Shown here one piece after another: positions 9,411 to 17,851 of a DNA stretch of 64,000 nt. Both the position numbers and the translations under genes were made by a program. Each line of letters starts with the position of its first letter. Within the stretch, counting starts at the first letter, position 1. This stretch comes from Candidatus Hydrogenedentota bacterium. Its GTDB lineage: Bacteria; Hydrogenedentota; Hydrogenedentia; Hydrogenedentales; SLHB01. Under the pieces are notes generated by a model. That model did no database searches, was not told where the DNA came from, and saw only the letters and a program-made list of their open reading frames with translations. The stretch lies in the NCBI GenBank assembly GCA_013359265.1, contig JABWCD010000008.1, positions 1 through 64,000 of the forward strand, read 5' to 3'.

Positions 9411-10169
9411 TTATTTGTTTTTGGGGTTGGTGTCTGTCAAGCCTTTCTTTTTCTTCCGCATGGACTCTCCTTGCAGATTGATCTTGTACGCATTGTGAAC
9501 GAGACGGTCGAGGATCGCGTCGGCGAGCGTGGGGTCTCCGATGACTTGGTGCCAATTGTTGATCGGAACCTGGCTGGTGATGAGTGTAGAGCGGCGATCG
9601 TAGCGATCTTCAATGACCTCGAAGAGGTCCCGTCTTTGCTCGTCCGTCAGGCTCGCTGTTCCCCAGTCGTCCAAGAGGAGAAGCTGGGTCTTGGCGTAGG
9701 AAGCCAAGAGCTTGGTGTACCTTCCGTCGCCTTTGGCGATGGTGAGTTCCTGGAAGAGCCGTGGAACGCGCAGGTACAGCGCGCTGTGTCCTTCCCGGCA
9801 CGCCTTCTGGGCCAGTGCGCAGGCGAGATAACTTTTGCCCGACCCGGTGGGGCCGGTGATGAGGCAGTTGTGCCGTTCGCGTATCCACTGGCAACTTGCC
9901 AGGGAGAGTAACAGCGATTTGTCGATGCCGCGCGGCGCGCTATAGTCGATGTCTTCGAGCGTGGCGTCCTGTCGCAGCTTGGCCCGCTTGAGTCGCGTAA
10001 CGAGTCTACGATTTGCGCGGGTTGTGGCCTCGCGATCCAGGATGAGTCCGAAGCGTTCCTCGAAGCTCAAGCTGGCGATGTCGCGCATCTCCTGGTGTTC
10101 CTGCCAGGCGGCGAGCATGCCGAGCAGGTTCAGTTCTCGGAGCCGGTCAGCGGTGGGATGGTTGAGCAT
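9411..10169 (-). CDS. istB: IS21 transposition helper ATPase IstB
   Basis: IstB is the AAA+ helper that works with the IstA transposase in IS21 elements. The product is 252 aa from ATG 10169, chosen because AGGAG lies 7 bp upstream; the open frame extends further but without a ribosome site. The Walker A motif GPTGSGKSYLACAL (about residues 100-113) and the Walker B block LLLLDDWG are clear, and SQVPINNWHQVIGDPTLADAI is the typical C-terminal IstB block. The tail KKKKGLTDTNPKNK is Lys-rich. It lies just downstream of istA, within the same element. Confidence 0.92.
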   Translation of the reverse strand: MLNHPTADRLRELNLLGMLAAWQEHQEMRDIASLSFEERFGLILDREATTRANRRLVTRLKRAKLRQDATLEDIDYSAPRGIDKSLLLSLASCQWIRERHNCLITGPTGSGKSYLACALAQKACREGHSALYLRVPRLFQELTIAKGDGRYTKLLASYAKTQLLLLDDWGTASLTDEQRRDLFEVIEDRYDRRSTLITSQVPINNWHQVIGDPTLADAILDRLVHNAYKINLQGESMRKKKKGLTDTNPKNK

Positions 10170-10244
10170 ACGTAATCTCCTGATGGTTTGAGTGCGGGAA
10201 GCTCGCATGCGAAAGACGGTTCCGCGCGAGACTTCCCTCGGCGC

Positions 10245-10379
10245 TTAGTTGGAGTTGAAGTACTGAGGACCTCGGATGTTGGGATGTTCGATGAGGACCG
10301 CATCGCGCTCCTCGGCCATGAGCGGCCGTTGATCGAGACCCTTCTCGAGGATGGACTTGACGCTCTGGTAGGACGGAGA
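10245..10379 (-). pseudogene. istA: Severed C-terminal segment of istA
   Basis: After the TAA that ends the open istA frame (10380-10382), the same frame continues for 44 codons to a second TAA at 10245-10247. It reads SPSYQSVKSILEKGLDQ and ends in HPNIRGPQYFNSN. That is the conserved C-terminal tail of full-length IstA proteins, so the first stop is a nonsense change and this piece is its untranslated remainder. Confidence 0.75.
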
Positions 10380-11792
10380 TTAGATCGCCAGGGCGCGCAC
10401 GCAAGCGGCTTCCAACCGCTCGGCGCCGAAGTGCTCGCCCAATCGCAACAGTCCCAGACATGAACGGAAGCCCTGTTGCGGATGTGCGCGAGATTCGATG
10501 ATGCGCTCGACGAGCTCGGCGGTGGCGTCGCCGAATTTGTGCGCCCAGTTGGAGATGCGTTCGGGCGTCCAGCCGTGGTGGGCTTGGTGGCGCTCGGGCA
10601 TATGGCCGTCAATGGTGGTGTGGCGGCCTTTCTGGTACGAGCGCAGGTGGCTGGCAATGCGGTTGCCGTTGTGGAATATCTCCACGGTCGTTATCGTCAT
10701 GCGGACATGGACGCGTTGCCGGGCAAGGTTATGGGGCACGCTGTAGTAATGGCCGTCGGCATCGATGTGGTAGTCGATGTTGACCGTGGCATGCTTCCAT
10801 TCCGCGTACTCGTAGGGTTCGAGAGGCAAGGGTTTTAATGCGGGCTTGTCCAGCGACTCGAACAGCGAGCGGCGCGAGCCTTCGAGTTTCTGGAAGGGAC
10901 GCTCGTTGTACTGCTCGAGCAACTCCCACAGGGCCTCGTTCAGTTCCTGAAGAGAGAAAAATGTGCGGCGGCGCAGTGGCGCCAGAATCTGCCGCTCCAC
11001 ATTCAGGACACCATTCTCGACCTTAGCTTTGTCGCGGGGCTTTCCCGAGCGCGCCGGCATCACGGCGACGCCATAATGCCGCGCCATCGCGTGGTAGGTC
11101 GGGTTCAGGTCCGGTTCGTACAGACACGCCTTCGAGACGGCGCTTCGCAAGTTGTCGCAGACCACCAAAGCCGGACACCCTTGGTAATACGCGAAGGCGC
11201 GCGTGTGGGCCATGATCCAGTCGGGCAGGCTTTGGGTCCACGCGGCTTCCACGTAGGTATAGTTGCTCGCGCCCAGCGCCGCGACGAAGATTTGGGCTTG
11301 CCGCACTTCACCGGTCGATTGCCGCACCACCGGCATCGTTCGACCGGCATAATCCACGAACATCTTCTCGCCGGCCTTGTGCGTCTGGCGCATCCAGACC
11401 TCCAAGGTACCGGACCAACGACGATAGTGTTCGCAGAATTGGCTGTACTGGTAACCGTCGGGGTGGGCCTGTTTGTACTCCTGCCACAACAGGAATAGGG
11501 TCACACCCTTGCCTTTGAGTTCCTGATGGACTTCCTGCCAGTTCGGCGTGGGGCGCTTCGGCGTGCCTTCGGACAGCGGCGCCGAGAAGAGCATCTGCTC
11601 TAGGCCGGTCTCGTTCATTCCCTCCGGCAGGGGCCACGACAACCCTGCCCGCACTGCCCGGCGAAGATACTCCCGCACCGTGGTCTCGCCGATCCCGCAG
11701 CTCTCCGCAATCGCCCGATTGCTCAAGCCGCCTTCCCACTTCAGTCGCAGCACTTCCTGAATTTTGCGCATGGACAATCTCTCCCTTGGCAT
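10380..11792 (-). CDS. istA: IS21 transposase IstA, truncated by an in-frame stop
   Basis: This is the DDE transposase of the element. It starts at ATG 11792, 6 bp after AAGGAGG. An N-terminal helix-turn-helix (GLSNRAIAESCGIGETTVRE, about residues 19-38) is followed by the integrase core: MFVDYAGRTMPVV, VVCDNLRSAV and KAKVENGVL supply the two Asp and the Glu. The readable product is 470 aa and stops after ACVRALAI. Full-length relatives run about 45 residues further, and that missing tail is present downstream in the same frame. The tail lies outside the catalytic core, so activity is uncertain rather than excluded. Confidence 0.88.
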   Translation of the reverse strand: MPRERLSMRKIQEVLRLKWEGGLSNRAIAESCGIGETTVREYLRRAVRAGLSWPLPEGMNETGLEQMLFSAPLSEGTPKRPTPNWQEVHQELKGKGVTLFLLWQEYKQAHPDGYQYSQFCEHYRRWSGTLEVWMRQTHKAGEKMFVDYAGRTMPVVRQSTGEVRQAQIFVAALGASNYTYVEAAWTQSLPDWIMAHTRAFAYYQGCPALVVCDNLRSAVSKACLYEPDLNPTYHAMARHYGVAVMPARSGKPRDKAKVENGVLNVERQILAPLRRRTFFSLQELNEALWELLEQYNERPFQKLEGSRRSLFESLDKPALKPLPLEPYEYAEWKHATVNIDYHIDADGHYYSVPHNLARQRVHVRMTITTVEIFHNGNRIASHLRSYQKGRHTTIDGHMPERHQAHHGWTPERISNWAHKFGDATAELVERIIESRAHPQQGFRSCLGLLRLGEHFGAERLEAACVRALAI

Positions 11793-11892
11793 CGCGGCCT
11801 CCTTGGCTTTTGGTCGTCATGACCAAAAAGGCCCACGATACGATTAAGGTTGGAAACTGTCCCGCGTCGTCTATGCCCTGCTGCCCTGCGCG

Positions 11893-12022
11893 GGTCCGGA
11901 ATGAGTGCGCGGATTACTCCGCAACGGACCCGCGCGCGCCCCCGGAATCGCTGCGCGGATTGGACCGGAATCACTGCGCGCTTTCCCCCGGAATGACCCC
12001 GCGCTTTGCTCCGGAATACGCA
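11893..12022. repeat. Right terminal repeats of the IS21-family element
   Basis: Repeated CCGGAAT blocks at a spacing of about 20-25 bp alternate with GCGCGC/GCGCGG blocks and end in CTCCGGAATACGCA at 12022. They form the counterpart of the left end at 9290. Confidence 0.65.
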
Positions 12023-12045
12023 GCTCCCCGTGTAAGGTGAATCCG

Positions 12046-12252
12046 ATGCCAAGACGACGATATGAGGATGCAGAATTTCGGATAACGTCCACAATTAGTC
12101 GAAATGATTGTCCGAAATGCAGAGGGCTACGAAGCAGGCCGGTCACCGCACACCTTAGTTGGCGCAGTCGGGACATTGTCATCCAACGACGTTGCAGCCG
12201 GTGCCACCACGTGTTCATTGCCGAACGAGCACACGGAAAACTGATCTGGTAA
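12046..12252 (+). CDS. Small zinc-ribbon-like protein
   Basis: A 68-aa frame starts at ATG 12046 with AAGGTGA placed 6 bp upstream. It contains CPKC and CSRC pairs separated by about 27 residues, a layout compatible with a small zinc ribbon, and many Arg residues. The gene begins 24 bp after the IS21 right end, so any promoter must lie in or at the insertion sequence. Function is unknown. The Cys pairs and good ribosome site favour a real gene, but the length makes this uncertain. Confidence 0.45.
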   Translation: MPRRRYEDAEFRITSTISRNDCPKCRGLRSRPVTAHLSWRSRDIVIQRRCSRCHHVFIAERAHGKLIW

Positions 12253-12380
12253 AGAAAAAAGCGGGTTCACATATTGTTGCTGTGCTGGCGACCACCTGTT
12301 CAGAAGCCAAGTGCTCGGGGTCAGCGGGCGCTGCACATCTCAGCCGCCTCCCGCTGCACTTTTTGACCGCCACGGACAGC

Positions 12381-12959
12381 TCAATGCCGGATAAAGCGAA
12401 TCCCGTAGTGCCAAGGGGGCAAATCAAGGACTTCACCGAACCTTTGCAACAATTGGGTTTCTTTAGCCCAAGCTGTAATGCTTTCCGGTTTGGGGCGAAT
12501 TGCCATGCTGGGTCCGCGAGGCGTTGTCGGATCATGGCGCCAGTGAATAACGAATACGGCACTTCCCGGCCGTACAGTCTTCGCCCCCTCCGTCAAGAGC
12601 CCGACGGGATCTTCGCAGTGGAGAATGTTAAAAAGCAGACATGCGTCCTGTGATTCCGGAGCGACACCAAAGCCATCCTCCAGCACATCTGCCACGCGGC
12701 AGATGACGTTTGACAGCCCTGCATCGCTGACCCGGCGAACGGTCCTGTCCACCATGTCCGGATCAATATCTGTGGTCGTTATGGTACCGGCAATGCGCTG
12801 TGCTATCGGAAGCGTGAAGGTTCCATAACCGCAGCCAAGTTCAACCACGTCCTTAAGCGTAGCGTCGAATCCGAGCCAGTCCAGGATCGTTCGCACATCG
12901 AAGAGCGATTCCCAGTACGTCTCCTCCGGCATTCCGCTTTCACGCAGTTTCATTAGCAT
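12381..12959 (-). CDS. Class I SAM-dependent methyltransferase
   Basis: This 192-aa cytoplasmic protein is a Rossmann-type methyltransferase. VVELGCGYGTFTLPIAQRI (about residues 40-58) is motif I, the S-adenosylmethionine glycine loop. TTTDIDPDMV supplies the acidic residue after strand 2, and LFNILHCEDPVGLLTEGAKT is the strand 4/5 region. The substrate is unknown. The small size and motif order resemble ubiE-like small-molecule methyltransferases. It may follow the DUF3179 gene on the same strand, 91 bp downstream of its stop. Confidence 0.85.
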   Translation of the reverse strand: MLMKLRESGMPEETYWESLFDVRTILDWLGFDATLKDVVELGCGYGTFTLPIAQRIAGTITTTDIDPDMVDRTVRRVSDAGLSNVICRVADVLEDGFGVAPESQDACLLFNILHCEDPVGLLTEGAKTVRPGSAVFVIHWRHDPTTPRGPSMAIRPKPESITAWAKETQLLQRFGEVLDLPPWHYGIRFIRH

Positions 12960-13050
12960 GCTCTCAGTCAGATGCTCAACACCTTTTGCAATTAGTGGAG
13001 AATTGCTTGAGCACGGGCCTCATGGCAGTCTCGTGCGCGTTCTGCCATGT

Positions 13051-14079
13051 TCATGGGTGTCCGGAGGTAGCCTGACCGAACACCTCGCAATTCGGATACT
13101 CGGCAGCCCACGCGTACCAGCGGCATTGAATTGAGTTTATCCAACGCAACTCAGAGCCACGAAGCGCACCATCGATGCCACGACCAGCGAGCGACCAGCG
13201 GGTTCCCGTCTCGTTGTCCTTGATTGGTGCAGTCTCCGGAGAAATATCATCGGCATAGAACGTCAGATTCTTGTCCTCAAGGCCCACGCTAAACGCGACC
13301 GCTGTGTGGGTCGGGGCGTACCAGAAAACGCAAATCTTCTCTCCCCCGACCTCATCCATATAGCAAGCGCGCTCGATCTTGTCGTTAAGCGGAAAAGCCT
13401 TTACGACGCCTCCAATTTCAACGCCAAGTACATTTGCCATTGTGTCGAGACGCGGATCGGCCTTACCGATTGTCTCGCGCGCGTCCGCGCTGATGTCCGT
13501 TGGCAGCGCTGCCTGCGGGTATTTCTTTCCGTCAAAAAGATCGTACGTGGTCGACTCCGGATGCAGCATGTTCCAGTATCCCCAGTCCGTGACGAAACTT
13601 GGGATGCGCTCCAGACGGCTTCCCTTCAATGGCCCCTTGATAGCCTCTCCTCGAAGCGCCGACCATAACGTCCCGTCGCGACCCTCGACAATCATGACGC
13701 CGTTGAGCCAGCCGTAGAATTTGTAACCGTAGTCTTTCTTGTAAGCCGCGACATAACCGCCGTCGGGATCGTAAAAAAAGAGTCCGTAGGTATCATTGAT
13801 TACGCGCGGCGCGGACAAGAAGTGGCGGATCGGAACCGCGCCACCGTTATGTGCGCCCCTGATCCAGGCAATTACGCGATCGTCTCGGTCAATTAGATTC
13901 TTACGATCTTGATTGGAGCAGTAAGAACACGGAGGTTCGGTCAAAGGCTGGAAGAGGTCAGGCCGCTGAAGCAGGCCAGCAATACTCTTTTCCTCGGCAA
14001 CTGCAACGAGAAAATGTCCTGCCGGGACGAGACTCGCCACAATCACTACTCCCTTCCTCGCAAGAATCTGGAATCGCAT
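13051..14079 (-). CDS. DUF3179 domain-containing exported protein
   Basis: This 342-aa protein starts at ATG 14079, selected because AAGGAGGA precedes it and an N-terminal signal peptide (MRFQILARKGVVIVASLVPA) follows. The body matches the DUF3179 pattern: residues around VLGVEIGGVVKAFPLNDKIE, then GGEKICVFWYAPTHTAVAFS, and a C-terminal TGTRWSLAGRGIDG segment. The CSYC motif near residue 80 may bind metal or form a disulfide. The biochemical function of DUF3179 is unknown. The gene lies downstream of the NXR-like operon on the same strand but is separated by about 300 bp, so it is probably its own transcription unit. Confidence 0.75.
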   Translation of the reverse strand: MRFQILARKGVVIVASLVPAGHFLVAVAEEKSIAGLLQRPDLFQPLTEPPCSYCSNQDRKNLIDRDDRVIAWIRGAHNGGAVPIRHFLSAPRVINDTYGLFFYDPDGGYVAAYKKDYGYKFYGWLNGVMIVEGRDGTLWSALRGEAIKGPLKGSRLERIPSFVTDWGYWNMLHPESTTYDLFDGKKYPQAALPTDISADARETIGKADPRLDTMANVLGVEIGGVVKAFPLNDKIERACYMDEVGGEKICVFWYAPTHTAVAFSVGLEDKNLTFYADDISPETAPIKDNETGTRWSLAGRGIDGALRGSELRWINSIQCRWYAWAAEYPNCEVFGQATSGHP

Positions 14080-14385
14080 CGGCCAATTTCCTCCTTCACA
14101 CCAGTGCCTGGCTCTTTGGGGACGACTGACGCTCTGCCTTAACATTCGTAAAAAGAAATGTGCTGGTTAAGACACGAGTATACGGCATACCAGCGTCGGG
14201 CGCTCGATCATTACCATTCAGAAGATTCGGACAACATCCTGCCAAGAAGCCAAGTGGTCGCGCGACTCCGATTATTGGCATTAGAATCGACGTTTGGTGC
14301 TACCGATGATTGGTACTAACACGTGCATCGATTCTCGCGTGTGGATTGCCGTCCGCGCTTGGGTTAAGATTACACTCAGGGCAAA
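14080..14385. other. Intergenic region upstream of the DUF3179 gene
   Basis: About 306 bp lie between the DUF3179 start and the stop of the last gene of the NXR-like operon, both on the minus strand. It should hold the end of the operon transcript and the DUF3179 promoter. I see no strong hairpin, no operator of the TGGAY-N6-RTCCA type and no open frame worth calling. Confidence 0.4.
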
Positions 14386-15006
14386 TCAGCTGTGTATTAG
14401 AGTGAGCGCGATGGTAGCTCCGCCTTCCCGCTCAGTGATGACCATGGAAAGCTTCCGCTTGGTCTTTACAACGTTCAGCAGTACCATTTGCTTCTCTGTA
14501 ATTGTCGTTTCCTGCTTCCAACCGGTCTCAGCCGCCTTTGTCTGGTAGAACGCGGCGACCTTGCCGTGCGCATCGTCCGCAGTAGCCTGAATTGAGATTG
14601 TATCTTTCATATTTGCCAAGTAAACCACGCTGAGTCCCGGGTACACCGGCACGTCGGATGGCCACTCATCGATAAACGATGAATTGTCGTTAAGGTGAGT
14701 TCCATTGTCTTTAAGATGGGTCGGATTCGGATCCGATCCCGCCTGTAGACTTGAATCCACCATCTCAGCACTACCGGCTGGACTGTCGGAAATTTGTTTG
14801 GAAGCGACTTGGGGCTGAACGTCACAGTTCATGTGTGCGATCGATATGAAACAGAGGATCAAAATCTGAGCACACAAACAAGCCACTGAACACACACTAC
14901 CTTTCGGCCCGATCAGAATATCTGCGCGCGGGTCCGTCTGGCGTGCGATAGAGCAACTACACCGTGGAACGCGCAAGAATTGAATTTGCCCAGACTCAGT
15001 TTTCAT
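14386..15006 (-). CDS. Exported protein with a C-terminal stress/periplasmic-type domain, unknown function
   Basis: This protein is about 206 aa from ATG 15006, which overlaps the TGA of the upstream gene (ATGA), implying translational coupling. A hydrophobic segment near residues 38-58 (VCSVACLCAQILILCFISIA) looks like a late signal or anchor. A low-complexity DNGTHLNDN stretch follows. The C-terminal domain begins with WPSDVPVYPGLSVVYLANMK and includes VAAFYQTKAAETGWKQETTI, a small alpha/beta fold often seen on secreted bacterial proteins of unknown role. It is the last gene of the NXR-like operon. The long N-terminus before the hydrophobic segment leaves the exact start open. Confidence 0.6.
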   Translation of the reverse strand: MKTESGQIQFLRVPRCSCSIARQTDPRADILIGPKGSVCSVACLCAQILILCFISIAHMNCDVQPQVASKQISDSPAGSAEMVDSSLQAGSDPNPTHLKDNGTHLNDNSSFIDEWPSDVPVYPGLSVVYLANMKDTISIQATADDAHGKVAAFYQTKAAETGWKQETTITEKQMVLLNVVKTKRKLSMVITEREGGATIALTLIHS

Positions 15007-15797
15007 CGCTCGGCGTCGATTTCGAGAATTGCTCTTGGACTGCGCGAAAGCTCCAATATTTGTCGATGGGTCAGTTCCACCGCGCCGAAAACCTTGTCGA
15101 ATGCTGCGATGTTGAGCGGATCGAGCATTTTGAAAACCAGGCAAAACTCGGTTCGTCGTCGTTCGTAGGGAATTCCCGCGCCGCGCCCTTCTTGGACCAA
15201 TCTACCGTCTATGTAGGTGTCCCACAATACGCGGTAGCGATCGCGTAGAACCGTGGGTACGCCGTCATCGTGCAGGAACTGCTGGGGCGATGGATCGTAG
15301 CCGAATGCGGGATCCAGTATGTCGCTAATGTGCATGAGCTCGTGACGCAGCAATCCAGTCATCTCATCAGGTCGGGCAAACGACTCTGGGCGCAGCCGAA
15401 TCACCATTGTTGGCTTGCCAGCACAGGGCAATGGTGTATGTCCGTACAGTTCTGCGCATTCGTCACGCGCGCGATAGGCGGGCGCCAGGATGCACCGCGC
15501 GGTACGCGCGGAAACGTCGGGACACTCTTCAATGACTTTCAAGACTGGGGCGGCAAGGCAAAGGCGCGCGAACCACTCTTGGTTCAATGCTACGAATGCA
15601 CGCTCGCGCGCTTCGCTGTCCGGCGATTCGTAGCAAGCTTCGCGGGCGTCTTGGTATTCGTGTTCCAGTGCAGCGCCGCGAACGGCCGCGTGTACGGTCA
15701 ATTCAATGAGTTGCGGATCGCATTGAACGTACGAACTGCCACAACGTTCTTGTGCCGCGATTGCGGATTCGATTTCCGGTGTGAGGGTACCCTGCAT
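15003..15797 (-). CDS. HExxH-motif protein, putative zinc metalloprotease in the NXR-like operon
   Basis: This 264-aa protein lacks a signal peptide. It contains LLRHELMHISDILDPAF, a zincin HExxH motif with His152, Glu153 and His156. It has several Cys residues in the first half (ERCGSSYVQC, REACYESPD, CPDVSARTARC). It lies 6 bp downstream of the TorD-like chaperone gene and overlaps the next gene, so it belongs to the molybdoenzyme operon. A protease acting on enzyme maturation or an uncatalytic metal-binding protein are both possible. I do not recognise a named family, and the third zinc ligand is not obvious. Confidence 0.65.
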   Translation of the reverse strand: MQGTLTPEIESAIAAQERCGSSYVQCDPQLIELTVHAAVRGAALEHEYQDAREACYESPDSEARERAFVALNQEWFARLCLAAPVLKVIEECPDVSARTARCILAPAYRARDECAELYGHTPLPCAGKPTMVIRLRPESFARPDEMTGLLRHELMHISDILDPAFGYDPSPQQFLHDDGVPTVLRDRYRVLWDTYIDGRLVQEGRGAGIPYERRRTEFCLVFKMLDPLNIAAFDKVFGAVELTHRQILELSRSPRAILEIDAER

Positions 15798-15803
15798 TAC
15801 TGG

Positions 15804-16574
15804 TCACTCTTCGAAGCGTTCCGTCGGGCATTCTTGTGCGCATGAGCCGCACGCCATTGGCACATCAAAGGAATCGACTGGACGCAGAGGTAAGTAGGTG
15901 CGATCGATGGCCACGCAGAGTCTAAGGCACTCAGCTTCGATATATTCCAAAGCGAGCCCGGCCGCGGCGCCGTGCCATGTGCCCGATGACTCTTTTGTAA
16001 CGCGCATGAAGAACGTATGGGCGAATCGCGCGAGATGATCGCGAAGAAAGATGCGTTGTGTGCGAACGATCTCGGCGACATCAGTGTCATGGCCTGCGTC
16101 GAGCGCATGTGACTGCTTTGCACACAGAAAGCACATAAACTCGAGTTCGCAGCAAATATGATCGAAACGTTCGTGTTGGGCCGCGTCTAGCACCAGTCCA
16201 AACGCGTTGAAGAACCCGGAAATGTCGCTCATTTCTTGCGGTTGGGAGAATGGCCCGCCGGACCCGTACTCAGTTTCATAAGGCGGAACCACACCGCGCG
16301 ACGTGTGACCGAACAGCCGGATGAATTCCGTTATGCGCGCCTGTTGATTCATCGTCTGCGTCGTATCATGTAAGGCACGCGCGAGATTGACCAACTGTTC
16401 GGCACGATCATCAACTGCGGCGCGGGCTGCATCGCAAAAGGCATCGAGCTCGAATAAATCTTCCAGCGAGCGGAACTGTGGATTCTCTGGATGCCGAAAC
16501 GCAGCCGCTATTACGCCGTAGATAGCGCTACGCGAAAGTGAAACGGTCACAAGGTCTCTCTCGGCGGTAGTCAT
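15804..16574 (-). CDS. TorD/DmsD-family chaperone for the molybdoenzyme
   Basis: This 256-aa cytoplasmic all-helical protein is of the TorD/DmsD/NarJ type. It starts with helices (SRSAIYGVIAAAFRHPENPQ) and contains the family hallmark region PYETEYGSGGPFSQPQEMSD near residue 98, followed by DISGFFNAFGL and a CCELEFMCFL helix. Family members bind the Tat signal of the catalytic subunit and hold it until the molybdenum cofactor is inserted. The gene follows the beta subunit by 8 bp and serves the Tat-exported alpha subunit. A C-terminal CGSCAQEC motif is an extra that could bind metal. Confidence 0.85.
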   Translation of the reverse strand: MTTAERDLVTVSLSRSAIYGVIAAAFRHPENPQFRSLEDLFELDAFCDAARAAVDDRAEQLVNLARALHDTTQTMNQQARITEFIRLFGHTSRGVVPPYETEYGSGGPFSQPQEMSDISGFFNAFGLVLDAAQHERFDHICCELEFMCFLCAKQSHALDAGHDTDVAEIVRTQRIFLRDHLARFAHTFFMRVTKESSGTWHGAAAGLALEYIEAECLRLCVAIDRTYLPLRPVDSFDVPMACGSCAQECPTERFEE

Positions 16575-16582
16575 GAGGTAGC

Positions 16583-17851
16583 CTAGATCGAATTCTGATG
16601 CGAATCTGGACGCACAAACACAGGTTCTTCGATATCGGTACGGAAGATTTCCTTTCCGTCTTCGCCGAAGGCAATGACGGTGTCGTTATACATCTCGAAA
16701 GGCTTGCCTCTGAGGGTGCCTTCGTAAACTTTTGGCCCCTCCTTGAGTTCGTATCGGTAGATGATGCGGTTCGATCGACGGAACAGTTGCAAAACCGCGA
16801 GCAGTTCCCGATCGGGATACATATACTTCTCGACGGCAGCGTCTACGCCTGGACCAAACATTTGCCGAAGGTAAGTGCGCGGCACCCAGCGAGGCGGAAT
16901 GTAGTATCCGTTCGGCTCTGTACCGAACTGCGGGTAGAGCGGCAAGGCCACTTTGGCGACGTGGATCATGTAATAGAGCGGATTGTATCGGTCCTCGGCC
17001 CACGTGCCGTCTTCGTTCAATTTCACCGTTCCTTGCATACGGACTTGTCCGATACATGCGGCCATGCAGCGCGTTTCCATGGGGAGTCCGCCGCTTTCCG
17101 GGTCAGACCCTTCGACACGTGGATAGCAGCCGATGCATTTCTCAGAAATCCGCGTATTTCCACGGTACATCGTTTTCTTGTACGGACAGGCTTCCACGCA
17201 CTTGCGGTAACCTCGGCACTCTTGTTGATTTACGAGCACAATACCGTCCTCGGGGCGTTTGTAGATCGCCTTGCGCGGGCATGCCGCGAGGCATGCAGGG
17301 TACGAGCAATGGTTGCAGATGCGCGCCAGATAAAAGAACCAAGTTGCGTGCTCCGGCAACGTGGTGCCGGTGGTGTCGTACTGTCCTTTTGCGCCTGACT
17401 TGCCCGATGGATTGTCCTCGTAAATATTTGGGTATATCCACTCTTCGTCCGTTGGAAGATAACCGAGCACGCGCGCGCTGTCTGGCTTAAGCATGGTCTT
17501 CGCCGCGTCATAGATGGTCTTGCCTTCGAATGAGCCGTACGGCTTCTTGGGATCGGTGCCGTCTCCTGGCGACCAGTTTTGCCCGTCGGGATTGGAGTCG
17601 TTTAGCAGCTTGAGGATTTTGACGTCCCAATGTTGCGGGTAGCCGCCGTAGGGTTTTGTTTCAACATTGGCCCACCACATGGCCTCTTGGCCCTTGCTAA
17701 ACGTCCATGTCGATTTGCAGGCCATCGTGCAGGTTTGGCAGCCGATGCAGCGGTTAATATTGAAGACGAATGCGAACTGGCGTTCGGGAAAGGCCGCGTC
17801 GTAGGGGTATTCCATTTCGCGCCCCAGTTGCCAGTTGAAAACATTAGGCAT
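16583..17851 (-). CDS. Iron-sulfur beta subunit of NXR-like type II molybdoenzyme
   Basis: This 422-aa electron-transfer subunit starts at ATG 17851 (MPNVFNWQLGREMEYPY), with GGGGAG upstream and an 8-bp overlap with the preceding small gene. Four cluster motifs are visible: CIGCQTCTMACKSTW, CNHCSYPACLAACPRKAIY, CRGYRKCVEACPYKK and CIGC with CMAAC. In the third motif a Tyr stands where cytoplasmic NarH has Trp. The start, the WWANVETKPYGGYPQ block, LPLYPQFGTEPNGYY and QMFGPGVD closely resemble NxrB of Nitrospira and anammox bacteria as I remember them. There is no signal peptide; export with the Tat-carrying alpha subunit is expected. Periplasmic nitrate, selenate or hydrocarbon enzymes are alternatives. 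Confidence 0.9.
   Translation of the reverse strand: MPNVFNWQLGREMEYPYDAAFPERQFAFVFNINRCIGCQTCTMACKSTWTFSKGQEAMWWANVETKPYGGYPQHWDVKILKLLNDSNPDGQNWSPGDGTDPKKPYGSFEGKTIYDAAKTMLKPDSARVLGYLPTDEEWIYPNIYEDNPSGKSGAKGQYDTTGTTLPEHATWFFYLARICNHCSYPACLAACPRKAIYKRPEDGIVLVNQQECRGYRKCVEACPYKKTMYRGNTRISEKCIGCYPRVEGSDPESGGLPMETRCMAACIGQVRMQGTVKLNEDGTWAEDRYNPLYYMIHVAKVALPLYPQFGTEPNGYYIPPRWVPRTYLRQMFGPGVDAAVEKYMYPDRELLAVLQLFRRSNRIIYRYELKEGPKVYEGTLRGKPFEMYNDTVIAFGEDGKEIFRTDIEEPVFVRPDSHQNSI

Larger units (their letters stand above)
9290..12022 (-). mobile_element. IS21-family insertion sequence
   Basis: The element is about 2.7 kb and carries istA and istB on the minus strand. Its two ends match: TGCATATTCCGG at 9290 and, in reverse complement, TGCGTATTCCGG ending at 12022. 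Inside each end there are repeated ATTCCG and GCGCGC blocks, the multiple terminal repeats typical of IS21 elements. I see no target-site duplication flanking these ends (CTCATCA on the left, GCTCCCC on the right), so the insertion may be old or rearranged. The istA frame is broken near its end, so the copy may no longer move on its own. Confidence 0.85.

Noticed and set aside
10130-10657. Long minus-strand frame overlapping the end of istA
   Set aside because: Low-complexity Ser/Arg/Pro translation in another frame. The true istA continuation lies in the istA frame after the stop at 10380, so this is not a frameshifted tail.
9283-12030. Target-site duplication around the IS21-family element
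   Set aside because: The bases flanking the inferred ends (CTCATCA and GCTCCCC) do not match over 4-8 bp, so no duplication is claimed.
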